From RGIG2206 sp045579085 (GTDB lineage Bacteria; Bacillota; Clostridia; Oscillospirales; Acutalibacteraceae), in assembly GCA_045579085.1 (NCBI GenBank), contig JAZNLO010000018.1, forward strand, positions 1 to 30,367: a stretch of DNA of 30,367 nt, in the 5' to 3' direction. Shown piece after piece: positions 7,687-15,053 of the stretch (position 1 is its first letter; every line of letters starts with the position of its first letter). The notes below the pieces were generated by a model. It did no database searches. It saw nothing but the letters and a program-made list of their open reading frames with translations, and had not been told where the DNA came from. Both the position numbers and the translations under genes were made by a program.

Positions 7687-7730
7687 CAAAACAAAAATCC
7701 GTCCTCTTACGAGAACGGATTTTTGTTTTG
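7687..7730 (-). terminator. Intrinsic terminator directly after tRNA-Arg
   Basis: A 20-bp stem (7687-7706 pairing with 7711-7730, one G-U pair) closes a 4-nt loop. On the minus strand the descending arm contains TTTTTGTTTTG as the U-rich tract. Its first bases coincide with the encoded CCA end of the tRNA, so termination is very tight. The stem is symmetric and could act in both directions. Confidence 0.8.
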
Positions 7731-7805
7731 GCGTCCCGAGAGGGACTCGAACCCCCGACCCTCTGCTTAGAAGGCAGATGCTCTATCCAGCTGAGCTATC
7801 GAGAC
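7729..7805 (-). tRNA. tRNA-Arg(TCT)
   Basis: Read on the minus strand, the 5' GTCTCGA pairs with the 3' TCGGGAC to give a 7-bp acceptor stem with one T-G pair. The D arm contains AGCTCAGCTGGATAGAGC. The anticodon arm CTGCC-TTCTAAG-CAG has anticodon TCT, which reads AGA/AGG arginine codons. The T arm contains GGTTCGAGTCC. The discriminator G is followed by an encoded CCA (7729-7731). A consensus promoter lies upstream and a strong terminator immediately downstream, so this is a single-gene tRNA unit. Confidence 0.95.
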
Positions 7806-7824
7806 GTTTCTCAGCGACCAAATC

Positions 7825-7853
7825 ATTATAATCTCTCGCTGATAATTTGTCAA
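7825..7853 (-). promoter_or_regulatory. Sigma-A promoter of tRNA-Arg
   Basis: On the minus strand TTGACA (7848-7853), a 17-bp spacer and TATAAT (7825-7830) form a perfect promoter about 20 nt upstream of the tRNA 5' end. The spacer-to-tRNA region includes a small CAGCGA repeat (TCAGCGAGAG / GTCGCTGAG). Confidence 0.85.
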
Positions 7854-7875
7854 GGAATTTGTTCAATATAAAATT

Positions 7876-9009
7876 TTATTCCATTCTAAGCGTGTCGATA
7901 GGATTATATCTTGATGCTTTTATAGCGGGTATAAGTCCAAACACTGCAGCAAGCGCCAATACCAGTGCGGACGTCAAAGCTATATTACCAAGCTCAAATT
8001 TTGCGCTAAACCCAGCAAGACTCAACGCTACACACAGCAGTGCATTAAACACCGTACCCCCTACCGTGCCTATAAGCGCAATCAGCACAGAGCGCACCGC
8101 ATATTCGCATAAAATATCAGCCGACGATGCACCAAGTGATTTTTTAAGTCCAATCTCTTTAAAGCTTTGCTTTACGTTAATCAGCATTATCACAAACAAG
8201 CTAAAAACGGCAATTATTATTGAGAGCCAAGTGATTATATCAAGTATTATAGAAACAGTATCAAAAATCTTAGTGATAGCCGCTCTCTGTTCTGATAAAT
8301 CGGTTACAACAACATTTGACAACCCGATAGTCTGGTCAAGCTCTCTTAAAAATGCATCAAGAGTATCGCTACTTTTTACAAGCAAACTGTTAGCTGTTAA
8401 ATCAGGCGCCATTCTGCCCACAAGCGAAACAGGCACATAAATTTTATCTAAAGAATAATCAACCGCTGAACTGATATATCCACTCTCATACACTCCGATT
8501 ATCGAAAACGTATCGCTCATTTCCCCTATGCTTATACGGATTGGTCTGCCAACGCAACTCGACGTCTTATACACCTTTTCAGCAAACTGAGTGCTTACAA
8601 TACAAACCCTGTTAAAGCTGTCTATATCCGAAAGCGAAAAATCAGAGCCGTAAACCATTTTGTAATTAAGCATTTGAGCAGATTCGGTGTCCACTCCGAA
8701 AATCTGTGTTTTTTCGTCATCTGCCAGACCACCTGTATACGCAAGATAACCGGCACAATTATTTGTTTTCTCGCTTATGCTCTGCACTGTGGGGTCTATG
8801 TCATCAATCACAAATTCAGTTAAATTAACATCAAGCCCGTTAAACATTACGGCATCGAGCTCGCTGTCTATCGTATTAAACGCAATCTGCGACAGCGTGC
8901 GAACTGCAAGCACAAGCGCAACCGACATCCCGATGCTGACTGAATACAACAGCATATTTTTATATCCGTATTTTATGGATTTAGAAAATAAAATCAGACC
9001 TTTTATCAT
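7876..9009 (-). CDS. ABC transporter permease, MacB/FtsX type
   Basis: A 377-aa permease without a nucleotide-binding domain. It has one N-terminal helix (about residues 18-40) and a large extracytoplasmic MacB-like periplasmic core domain (about 45-245). Three C-terminal helices form the FtsX domain. The ending 'PAIKASRYNPIDTLRME' is the classic C-terminus of this family, and 'IGLKKSLGASSADIL' is the cytoplasmic coupling helix. It overlaps the upstream adaptor gene by 4 nt, so the two form one export or mechanotransmission module. No ABC ATPase gene lies on either side; the ATPase must be encoded elsewhere or shared. The substrate cannot be predicted. Confidence 0.88.
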   Translation of the reverse strand: MIKGLILFSKSIKYGYKNMLLYSVSIGMSVALVLAVRTLSQIAFNTIDSELDAVMFNGLDVNLTEFVIDDIDPTVQSISEKTNNCAGYLAYTGGLADDEKTQIFGVDTESAQMLNYKMVYGSDFSLSDIDSFNRVCIVSTQFAEKVYKTSSCVGRPIRISIGEMSDTFSIIGVYESGYISSAVDYSLDKIYVPVSLVGRMAPDLTANSLLVKSSDTLDAFLRELDQTIGLSNVVVTDLSEQRAAITKIFDTVSIILDIITWLSIIIAVFSLFVIMLINVKQSFKEIGLKKSLGASSADILCEYAVRSVLIALIGTVGGTVFNALLCVALSLAGFSAKFELGNIALTSALVLALAAVFGLIPAIKASRYNPIDTLRME

Positions 9010-9785
9010 TCTTTCGCCACACTCACGTTCAACAACACCGATTGTTCTGCATCGACTCCCTCAACGATATATCCGCTGTCACATTTTTTTGCATACGTCA
9101 AGTACAGCTTCTCATACGCCTCGTTGCAAACATAATACCGCCCGTCATACCCTATTGACGAATCGGGCAAAATCAGTTTTTCACTTTGCGTTTCACTCTT
9201 AATTTCAGCCACTGCTGATAAGCCCGGCATAACGGAACTGTCAGGGTTGTTTACTTTTATCTTTGCAGTAACATACGCTGTGCCTCCGCTTTGCTCTGGT
9301 GTGGAATAAATCTTCTCAACAGTTGCATCATACTCACCTTTTTCAAACGCTTCACTGCTGATTTTTGCGCTGTTACCCGGTTTTACGATTGATATATCAC
9401 GTTGTTGAAGCAACACAGTCACATATAGCGAATCGGTTTTTGTGATAATTATACTGTTTTTACCTTCATATCTGTCCCCTGCTTTTAGCTGAAGTTGAGA
9501 TATTATTCCGTCGCATTCTGCAGTATGCTTTTTAACGAATCCGTTAAAATTTGACTCTGCAATCAAGTCGCCCTGTTTAACTCGCTCGCCCTGTTCAAAA
9601 TAAACCTTTTCTATAACAGCTCCCTTGCTTATGTCAAGGAAATAGAAATCGTCAGACACAACAGTGCCATAGCACACAGTTGTGGTTTTTGCAACACCTT
9701 GCGTTGCTTTAGTTAATTCGGCTTGCTTTTGCTGGCAACCGCTAAGAACAATCATTACAAATAAACAAGCAAATATCTTTTTCAC
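9006..9785 (-). CDS. Lipoprotein membrane-fusion (HlyD/MacA-like) adaptor subunit
   Basis: Adaptor partner of the FtsX-type permease downstream. I choose the GTG at 9783-9785 as the start because GGGGTGAT sits just upstream, giving 259 aa and a clean lipoprotein signal ending in VLSGC. The mature protein has the biotinyl/lipoyl-like halves 'FEQGERVKQGDLIAES' and 'AECDGIISQLQLKAGDRY'. A beta-barrel region with 'VKPGNSAKISSEAF' and 'NPDSSVMPGLSAVAEI' follows. The usual long coiled-coil hairpin is almost absent, as often seen in Gram-positive versions. It acts on the outer face of the membrane. The neighbouring carboxypeptidase is divergently transcribed from a shared intergenic region of about 95 bp. 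Confidence 0.85.
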   Translation of the reverse strand: MKKIFACLFVMIVLSGCQQKQAELTKATQGVAKTTTVCYGTVVSDDFYFLDISKGAVIEKVYFEQGERVKQGDLIAESNFNGFVKKHTAECDGIISQLQLKAGDRYEGKNSIIITKTDSLYVTVLLQQRDISIVKPGNSAKISSEAFEKGEYDATVEKIYSTPEQSGGTAYVTAKIKVNNPDSSVMPGLSAVAEIKSETQSEKLILPDSSIGYDGRYYVCNEAYEKLYLTYAKKCDSGYIVEGVDAEQSVLLNVSVAKE

Positions 9786-9879
9786 GCTATCACCCCGAAT
9801 TATTTTTAACATATAAGGCAATTTTAAACACTCGTAATCATATATATTATTGATTTATAATGTGTTAAGGAGTGTTAAT

Positions 9880-11121
9880 ATGAAACTTTTAAAAAATATT
9901 ACCGCTTTTGTTTTGGCTTGCTCAATGTGTTGCATTACCGCTTATGCTGACGTATCAGAGAATCCTCAAGCCTCAAAGCCTGTAACTGAATACTACACTA
10001 ACGATTTACTGTCTAACTTTGAGGACGAATCAATACAGACCTCAGTTTCCACTACCACACTCGAATCCTTGCCCGCAAAGTCAATGATACTTATGGAGCA
10101 AAACACAGGAAACGTTTTGTTTGAAAGCCACGCAGATGAACAGCTTGCACCCGCATCCATTACTAAAATAATGTCACTTTTGCTGTTTTGCGAGGCTATA
10201 TCAGAGGGAAAACTCAAGCTATCCGACAAGGTGACGTGCAGCGAACACGCCGCTTCAATGGGCGGCTCGCAAATCTGGTTTGAGCCCGACGAAACAATGA
10301 CAGTCGATGACCTGATGAAAGCGGTTGCAGTTGGCTCTGCAAACGATGCAACAGTTGCGTTGGGAGAAGCAGTTGCGGGCAGCGAGGACGCTTTTGTTGA
10401 TTTAATGAACTCGCGTGCAAAAGAGCTTGGTATGAAAAACACACACTTCGTAAACTGCTCAGGGCTTGACGCAGACGGGCATCTCACAACCGCACGCGAT
10501 ATTGCGATAATGTCGCGTGAGCTAATGAAGCACAGCCTGATTACAGATTACAGCACAATATGGATGGATACGCTCAGAAACGGCTCAACTCAGCTTGTAA
10601 ATACAAACAAGCTCGTCAGGTTCTATAACGGCGCAACAGGACTCAAAACAGGCACCACAGACCAAGCAGGCTGTTGCCTTTCTGCAACAGCAAAGCGTGA
10701 TTCTCTTGAATTGATTGCAGTAGTTATGGGCAGCCCGTCGAGCAACGACCGCTTTTCGTCCGCAAAGGCGCTTCTTAACTTTGGATTTGCAAACTATTCA
10801 ACAAAGAAAGTGCCTATTGACATAAGCGAAAACGAAACAATAAAAATTAACGGCGGTACTAAAACCAGTATTAAACTAAGCGCACCAAAAAAGGTTAACG
10901 TGTTGTGTGAAAAGTCTAACGCCGAGCAAATCAAGGTAAAGCTGAATATACCTGAAAGCGTTGATGCGCCGATAAAAAAAGGCAATGTTATCGGCAGAGC
11001 AGAAATTTTACTTAATGACAAACCCATAACCAGCGTAAATATAAAAGCAACAGAGGATGTTGAGGTTATGACGTTTTACAAAGCTCTTTTAAGAGTTTTA
11101 CTCGGCATTTTTGACAACTAA
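9880..11121 (+). CDS. D-alanyl-D-alanine carboxypeptidase (peptidase S11, DacF/PBP5-like)
   Basis: A penicillin-binding protein that trims the terminal D-Ala from peptidoglycan stem peptides on the outer face of the membrane. The ATG at 9880 is preferred because AAGGAG lies 7 nt upstream; this gives 413 aa with a Sec signal peptide of about 23 residues (ending AYA). The three active-site motifs are intact: SITK (Ser93-Lys96), SAN (Ser153-Asn155) and KTG (Lys256-Gly258). 'ANDATVALGEAVAG' and the 'CSGLDADGHLTTARD' region are typical of S11 peptidases. A beta-rich PBP5 C-terminal domain follows, then a C-terminal amphipathic helix (about the last 15 residues) for membrane attachment. The gene stands alone, ending at a strong terminator. 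Confidence 0.93.
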   Translation: MKLLKNITAFVLACSMCCITAYADVSENPQASKPVTEYYTNDLLSNFEDESIQTSVSTTTLESLPAKSMILMEQNTGNVLFESHADEQLAPASITKIMSLLLFCEAISEGKLKLSDKVTCSEHAASMGGSQIWFEPDETMTVDDLMKAVAVGSANDATVALGEAVAGSEDAFVDLMNSRAKELGMKNTHFVNCSGLDADGHLTTARDIAIMSRELMKHSLITDYSTIWMDTLRNGSTQLVNTNKLVRFYNGATGLKTGTTDQAGCCLSATAKRDSLELIAVVMGSPSSNDRFSSAKALLNFGFANYSTKKVPIDISENETIKINGGTKTSIKLSAPKKVNVLCEKSNAEQIKVKLNIPESVDAPIKKGNVIGRAEILLNDKPITSVNIKATEDVEVMTFYKALLRVLLGIFDN

Positions 11122-11134
11122 GCATAAGCAGATA

Positions 11135-11175
11135 CAAAAAACACGTCACGCAAAAGTTTGCGTGACGTGTTTTTA
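11135..11175. terminator. Bidirectional intrinsic terminator between convergent genes
   Basis: The stem AAAACACGTCACGCAAA pairs with TTTGCGTGACGTGTTTT around a short loop. It is flanked by A-rich and T-rich tracts, so it can stop transcription from the carboxypeptidase on the plus strand and from the PASTA gene on the minus strand. Confidence 0.88.
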
Positions 11176-11187
11176 TTTTAATTAAAC

Positions 11188-12903
11188 TTAATTTGATGAA
11201 GTATCAGACGAGGTTGCAGCAGACTGTGCCACTGATGAGGTAGCATTTGAAGATGAACTTGATGAAGTTTGAGCAGAAGATGTGCTCGAAGCTGTATTGC
11301 TTGAAGTTGCCTGTGATGAGCTTCCGTTTCCAACGCTAACGTAAATTGTTACGCCTGTAAACATTGAAACCTTTTCTCCGCCCTTAGGGTCAACCTCTAC
11401 AACAAGACCCGGCTCAACATCGCTGACCATCTCTTCAATATAAATATATTCGTTTCTAAAGCCAAGCTCGAGCAATGCAATTCTTGCCTCTTCAACAGAC
11501 TTACCTGTAAGGTTTTTAGGTACAGTCAAGCTACCGTTACCGATGCTTACCTTTACCTCGATAACTGTACCCTCAGTTTTCTTTTCACCCTTTGCGATTG
11601 ACTGATAGAAAATCTGGCCGTACTCGTAGTTACTCATTGAGCACTCAACTACTTTTAACTCGAAAACAGCACCGCACTTGTTAACTGCATCGGCATATGA
11701 CATACCTATTAAGTCATACACCTCATATGTTGCATCAGGGTTATCAGGGTCCGGAACGAGAGCAGCCACAGTTGAACTCGGCGCAGATGCGTCAGACGGG
11801 CCCTCAGTCTCTTTAAACATAGGTGACAGCACAAATTGCCACAAGCAGAATATAACCGCTAATAATATAACACCTGTTACCGACGCTGTAATGATAACAG
11901 CTTTTTTATTATTAACAGGCTTCTTTGCTGAATCGCTCTTAGTGGTAGAAACAGGAATAAGGCTGTTTTTAAGCTCTTCAATAGTTCTTGTGCGGTCATC
12001 AGCAAGAATTGCAAGACCGTCTGCAAGCGACGTCAAAACATTGCGCGGAATCTGCTTTGCAATTTCCGACGGAATAACAACCTTATCGTTAGTGACACGC
12101 TCTGTTGCATCAGCAGGCGGCGAGCCAACCAATATCCTGTAAAGCGTGGCGCACAAGCCGTATACATCTGTCCAGGTGCCCTGTGTGCCCTCAAGACCAT
12201 ACTGCTCAATAGCAGCAAAGCCAGGAAAAAGCTGCGAGTTCATATCGCTGCGTGATGTTCTCATATCAGCAACGCAGAATCCGCTAATCCTGATTTTGCC
12301 GTCAACACCCACTATCAAAGTTTCAGGCGAGATTCCTCTATGTACAATGCCCTCTTCATGAAGGCCTGACAAGGTTGTCATAACGGGCATAAGCAGAGGT
12401 CTTATCTGATTCCAGGACAATGTGCCGCCGTTACGGATAAGAAACTCGCGCATTGTAATGGTTTTAACGTGGTCTGTTACGTAATAAGCAGTATTGTTCG
12501 CCTCAAATATATCGGTAACGGTAAATATTGACGGCAGATTGCTCGCCTTAGCAAGTGCTCTTGCTATATCAAGGAACTGACCGATATACTTATTATACTC
12601 ATATTCTTTGCCAGCAAATACGGTAACTGTTTGCTTATCAGCCGAACGGTCGCAGAAATTTTCAGGAATATATTCGTGAACTCTGACAGCTATGTTTTCT
12701 TCCGTATCCCACGCAAGATATGTAATGCTCTCGCTGTTTGATTCTATTGCTTTACCAATCAGATATCTACCATCAAGCAGATACCTTATAGGAAGGTTTG
12801 ATATAGGCTGGATATCATCTTCACGGAATCCGCACTTGCGACAGACTGCGTTTTCACCCTTATCGCCCATACAACCCATACAGAGATAACTGTAATCCGG
12901 CAT
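11188..12903 (-). CDS. Zinc-ribbon / pseudokinase / PASTA membrane protein
   Basis: A 571-aa protein, starting at the ATG at 12901-12903 because GGGAG lies 8-9 nt upstream. In order: an N-terminal zinc ribbon (Cys8, 11, 21, 24), a Ser/Thr-kinase-like domain (about 40-315), one membrane helix (about 334-356), two PASTA-like domains (about 392-455 and 457-525) and a Ser/Thr-rich tail of about 45 residues. The kinase fold is recognisable, but the catalytic residues are gone. The glycine loop has a single Gly, the VAIK lysine is Arg74, HRD is HRG (188-190), the catalytic-loop Asn is Thr195 and DFG is SGF (207-209). Only structural positions such as Asp246 remain. PASTA domains bind peptidoglycan or beta-lactams in PknB/PrkC. 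It is probably a non-catalytic cell-wall sensor or scaffold; that role is inferred. Confidence 0.87.
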   Translation of the reverse strand: MPDYSYLCMGCMGDKGENAVCRKCGFREDDIQPISNLPIRYLLDGRYLIGKAIESNSESITYLAWDTEENIAVRVHEYIPENFCDRSADKQTVTVFAGKEYEYNKYIGQFLDIARALAKASNLPSIFTVTDIFEANNTAYYVTDHVKTITMREFLIRNGGTLSWNQIRPLLMPVMTTLSGLHEEGIVHRGISPETLIVGVDGKIRISGFCVADMRTSRSDMNSQLFPGFAAIEQYGLEGTQGTWTDVYGLCATLYRILVGSPPADATERVTNDKVVIPSEIAKQIPRNVLTSLADGLAILADDRTRTIEELKNSLIPVSTTKSDSAKKPVNNKKAVIITASVTGVILLAVIFCLWQFVLSPMFKETEGPSDASAPSSTVAALVPDPDNPDATYEVYDLIGMSYADAVNKCGAVFELKVVECSMSNYEYGQIFYQSIAKGEKKTEGTVIEVKVSIGNGSLTVPKNLTGKSVEEARIALLELGFRNEYIYIEEMVSDVEPGLVVEVDPKGGEKVSMFTGVTIYVSVGNGSSSQATSSNTASSTSSAQTSSSSSSNATSSVAQSAATSSDTSSN

Positions 12904-12933
12904 TGTTTTCACTCCCATTCAAAGATTAACCAT

Positions 12934-12962
12934 ATTTTAACACACACTATCCGTTTTTGCAA
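12934..12962 (-). promoter_or_regulatory. Putative promoter of the pseudokinase gene
   Basis: On the minus strand TTGCAA (12957-12962) is followed after 17 bp by TAAAAT (12934-12939), about 31 nt upstream of the chosen ATG. Both boxes deviate from consensus, so this is a moderate prediction. It lies in a 177-bp divergent region shared with the solute-binding protein gene. Confidence 0.45.
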
Positions 12963-13016
12963 CACATTATAAAGTTAATTTTATTTAACCTTTTGTGACA
13001 TAATTGTAATTATTTG

Positions 13017-13045
13017 TTGAAAGTGAGCCGAAAATATATTATAAT
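13017..13045 (+). promoter_or_regulatory. Promoter of the solute-binding lipoprotein gene
   Basis: TTGAAA (13017-13022), a 17-bp spacer and a perfect TATAAT (13040-13045) lie 35 nt upstream of the GTG start, with AAAGGAG as ribosome-binding site. Confidence 0.7.
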
Positions 13046-13080
13046 AAATTGAATTATAAAGTCAGAAAGGAGATTCTGTT

Positions 13081-14616
13081 GTGAAGCTAAAAAGGTTAAT
13101 TCTTTCTCTTGTAAGCATTTGCTGCTGTTTTGCAATCACCGCTTGCTCTGGCAACAACGGCAAAGAAAACAGCAATAGCGGCTCATCGCTTTCTTCTGAT
13201 AACGGCAGCATCTCCAAAGTGAACCTTGCATATTCATTTAAAGATGTGCTTAATCCGTTCACTGCGAAAACAAAGCAGAATCAGGAACTGTCAAAGCTTT
13301 TGTTTGACCCGTTGATAAAGCTCAATGATAACTTTGAAGCTGAAAACTTCATTGCATCTGAAATAAATCAAAACGGCAGAACATTAACAATCAAGCTCAA
13401 AAGCATAAGCTTCACAGACGGCTCTGCCGTTACAGCGGACGACGTTCTCTACTCCTTGCGTCAAGCTATTGCAGACGGCTCTAATTATAAATCAAAGCTT
13501 TATAATGTATCTAATTTTTACGCGGTTGATTCCAAAACATTAGTTATTGAAACAAATTATGCCGACAAGCATTTTTCGTCTAACCTTGACTTTCCTATTA
13601 TCAAGTCGGGCACAGCCGCTCTTAAAAACGAAAACAACATTGCAGTTGCGCCCATAGGCTGCGGAAGATACACAATCCACTCCAATGATGGAGAATATGT
13701 GCTTAAGTCAAACGAAAGCTACTATAAAGGCAAAATAAAGCTTAAAACCATCAATCTGGTTAACTGCCCCGACGAAGCCTCGCTTTCGCACTATATGTCT
13801 ATCGGCAAAATCAGTATGGTTTACTCGGACCTTTCCGATTCAATCATTCCAAAGCTCGCAGGAAGCACGGTCGAAACTGCATCCACGTCGCTTGTATATG
13901 TTGGAGTAAACTCAAATTACGGTCCTACCTCAGACGTTAAGCTGAGGCTTGCCGTAAGCTTTGGGCTTGACAGAGCCACCATAAGCAGCAACGCTTATTT
14001 CGGATATGCCACTCCCGCAACGAGTCTTTATCCCTCAAATCTGTCCGATATTGGCGGTCTTGAGTCAATCGATTCAAAACAAAATAAAGAACAAGCTATT
14101 GCTTATTTGAATGAGTTGGGTTATAATGATATAGATGAGCTTGGCTATTTTGTAAACGATAAAGGTGACAGACTTAAGCTGAGGCTGTTGTATAATTCTG
14201 AAAACGCTGCCCGTGAAGCTGCCGCAAAGCAGATAGTAATTCAGCTTAAAAAATGCGGCATTGAGGTTGATACCGTAGAAGCGGATTTCAGCGAATACAA
14301 ATCACTGCTTTCATCAGGCAGCTTTGACCTTTATATAGGTGAAGTGCGGTTATCAAACAGTCTTGATATTTTGCCTATATTTGACAAGCGTGATATAATA
14401 TATGGTATCCCGTATGAGTCTGCCGCACATTCTGCGATAAAAGACTATTACAACGGTGACAGTGATATCCTTGCTGCGACTTCCTGCTTTGTTTCAGAAA
14501 TGCCGTTTATCCCCGTTTGCTATCGCAAGGGCGTAGTGGTTGCATCTGATACAATTGCTAAAAAGATATCCCCGTCAGTAAGCGATATCTATAACAATAT
14601 TCAAAACGTAAATTAG
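13081..14616 (+). CDS. Family 5 extracellular solute-binding lipoprotein (oligopeptide/dipeptide type)
   Basis: A 511-aa substrate-binding protein of the SBP_bac_5 (OppA/DppA) family, tethered to the outer membrane face. The GTG start follows AAAGGAG by 8 nt. The signal peptide ends in the lipobox ITAC, and a Ser/Gly/Asn-rich linker follows. Family features are the early 'NPFTAKTKQNQELSKLLFDPLIKL' segment, 'SFTDGSAVTADDVLYSLRQA', 'VAPIGCGRYTI' and 'VKLRLAVSFGLDRATI'. No permease or ATPase genes are adjacent, so it is an orphan binding protein that must share a transporter or act as a receptor. It is divergent from the pseudokinase gene and lies 56 nt upstream of the Asp23 gene. The ligand cannot be predicted. 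Confidence 0.9.
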   Translation: MKLKRLILSLVSICCCFAITACSGNNGKENSNSGSSLSSDNGSISKVNLAYSFKDVLNPFTAKTKQNQELSKLLFDPLIKLNDNFEAENFIASEINQNGRTLTIKLKSISFTDGSAVTADDVLYSLRQAIADGSNYKSKLYNVSNFYAVDSKTLVIETNYADKHFSSNLDFPIIKSGTAALKNENNIAVAPIGCGRYTIHSNDGEYVLKSNESYYKGKIKLKTINLVNCPDEASLSHYMSIGKISMVYSDLSDSIIPKLAGSTVETASTSLVYVGVNSNYGPTSDVKLRLAVSFGLDRATISSNAYFGYATPATSLYPSNLSDIGGLESIDSKQNKEQAIAYLNELGYNDIDELGYFVNDKGDRLKLRLLYNSENAAREAAAKQIVIQLKKCGIEVDTVEADFSEYKSLLSSGSFDLYIGEVRLSNSLDILPIFDKRDIIYGIPYESAAHSAIKDYYNGDSDILAATSCFVSEMPFIPVCYRKGVVVASDTIAKKISPSVSDIYNNIQNVN

Positions 14617-14622
14617 GAAGCA

Positions 14623-14654
14623 CCGACTCTTCCCTTTTTCAACAAAAAAGTCGG
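14623..14654 (+). promoter_or_regulatory. Hairpin just upstream of the Asp23/YloU start
   Basis: CCGACT (14623-14628) pairs with AGTCGG (14649-14654), and inner TTTTT/AAAAA tracts extend the stem. No T-run follows it, so it is a poor terminator. The foot abuts the GAGAATGGAG ribosome-binding region and could influence translation or mRNA processing between the binding-protein gene and the yloU-yloV-recG genes. Confidence 0.35.
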
Positions 14655-14672
14655 AGAATGGAGAAACGTATT

Positions 14673-15023
14673 ATGATTGCTTACGAAACCAAATACGGCA
14701 AAGTGTATGTGTCCAACGCTTTCTTCGCAAAGCTTATCGGTCACGCTGTTGTTTCTTGCTACGGTGTTGCCGGTATGGTACCTAAGGGTAATCAGAAAAT
14801 TCGCAATTTCCTTACCGGTGGTAAGATGATTGATAAAGGCATTATTGTGTCCGGCAACATAGACAGTATTTCTGTTGACCTTCACATTTTGGTAAGCTTT
14901 GGCGTTAATATCAATGCTGTTGCAAACAGTATCGACCACAACGTCAGGTATACTGTTAAAGAAGCAACCGGCATTGATGTTAAAAAAGTATCTGTTCATG
15001 TAGATGGTATGAAAGCTGAATAG
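14673..15023 (+). CDS. Asp23/Gls24 family protein (YloU-like)
   Basis: A 116-aa member of the Asp23/Gls24 family. Start at the ATG at 14673, with GGAG at 14660-14663; the ATG at 14658 would have its ribosome-binding site only 1 nt away. The protein opens with 'ETKYGKVYVSNAFFAKLIGHAVVSCYGVAGM', shows the family 'GIIVSGNIDSISVDLHILVSFG' strand pair and ends 'VKKVSVHVDGM'. It lies directly before the FakA/YloV gene (about 30 nt), the same order as yloU-yloV in Bacillus. That conserved linkage suggests a shared role in membrane lipid or envelope homeostasis, but the biochemical function of YloU is not known. The stress-response label comes from Gls24 of other species. Confidence 0.9.
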   Translation: MIAYETKYGKVYVSNAFFAKLIGHAVVSCYGVAGMVPKGNQKIRNFLTGGKMIDKGIIVSGNIDSISVDLHILVSFGVNINAVANSIDHNVRYTVKEATGIDVKKVSVHVDGMKAE

Positions 15024-15053
15024 TTCCCCGAGAAAATTAAGGAGTTGTTACTA

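Noticed and set aside
7677..7871. Open frame of 64 codons on the plus strand containing 'ASREGLEPPTLCLEGRCSIQLSY'
   Set aside because: It is the antisense reading of tRNA-Arg and its terminator, a well-known source of false proteins; there is no ribosome-binding site.
9856..9861. TATAAT as the -10 box of the carboxypeptidase gene
   Set aside because: Transcription would start at the ribosome-binding site itself, and no -35 is found at 16-18 bp. The real promoter is probably further upstream but could not be assigned.
9993..10487. 164-codon minus-strand frame inside the carboxypeptidase gene
   Set aside because: It is antisense to a gene with all S11 motifs intact, has no ribosome-binding site and is Ser/Ala-rich low-complexity, as expected of a shadow frame.
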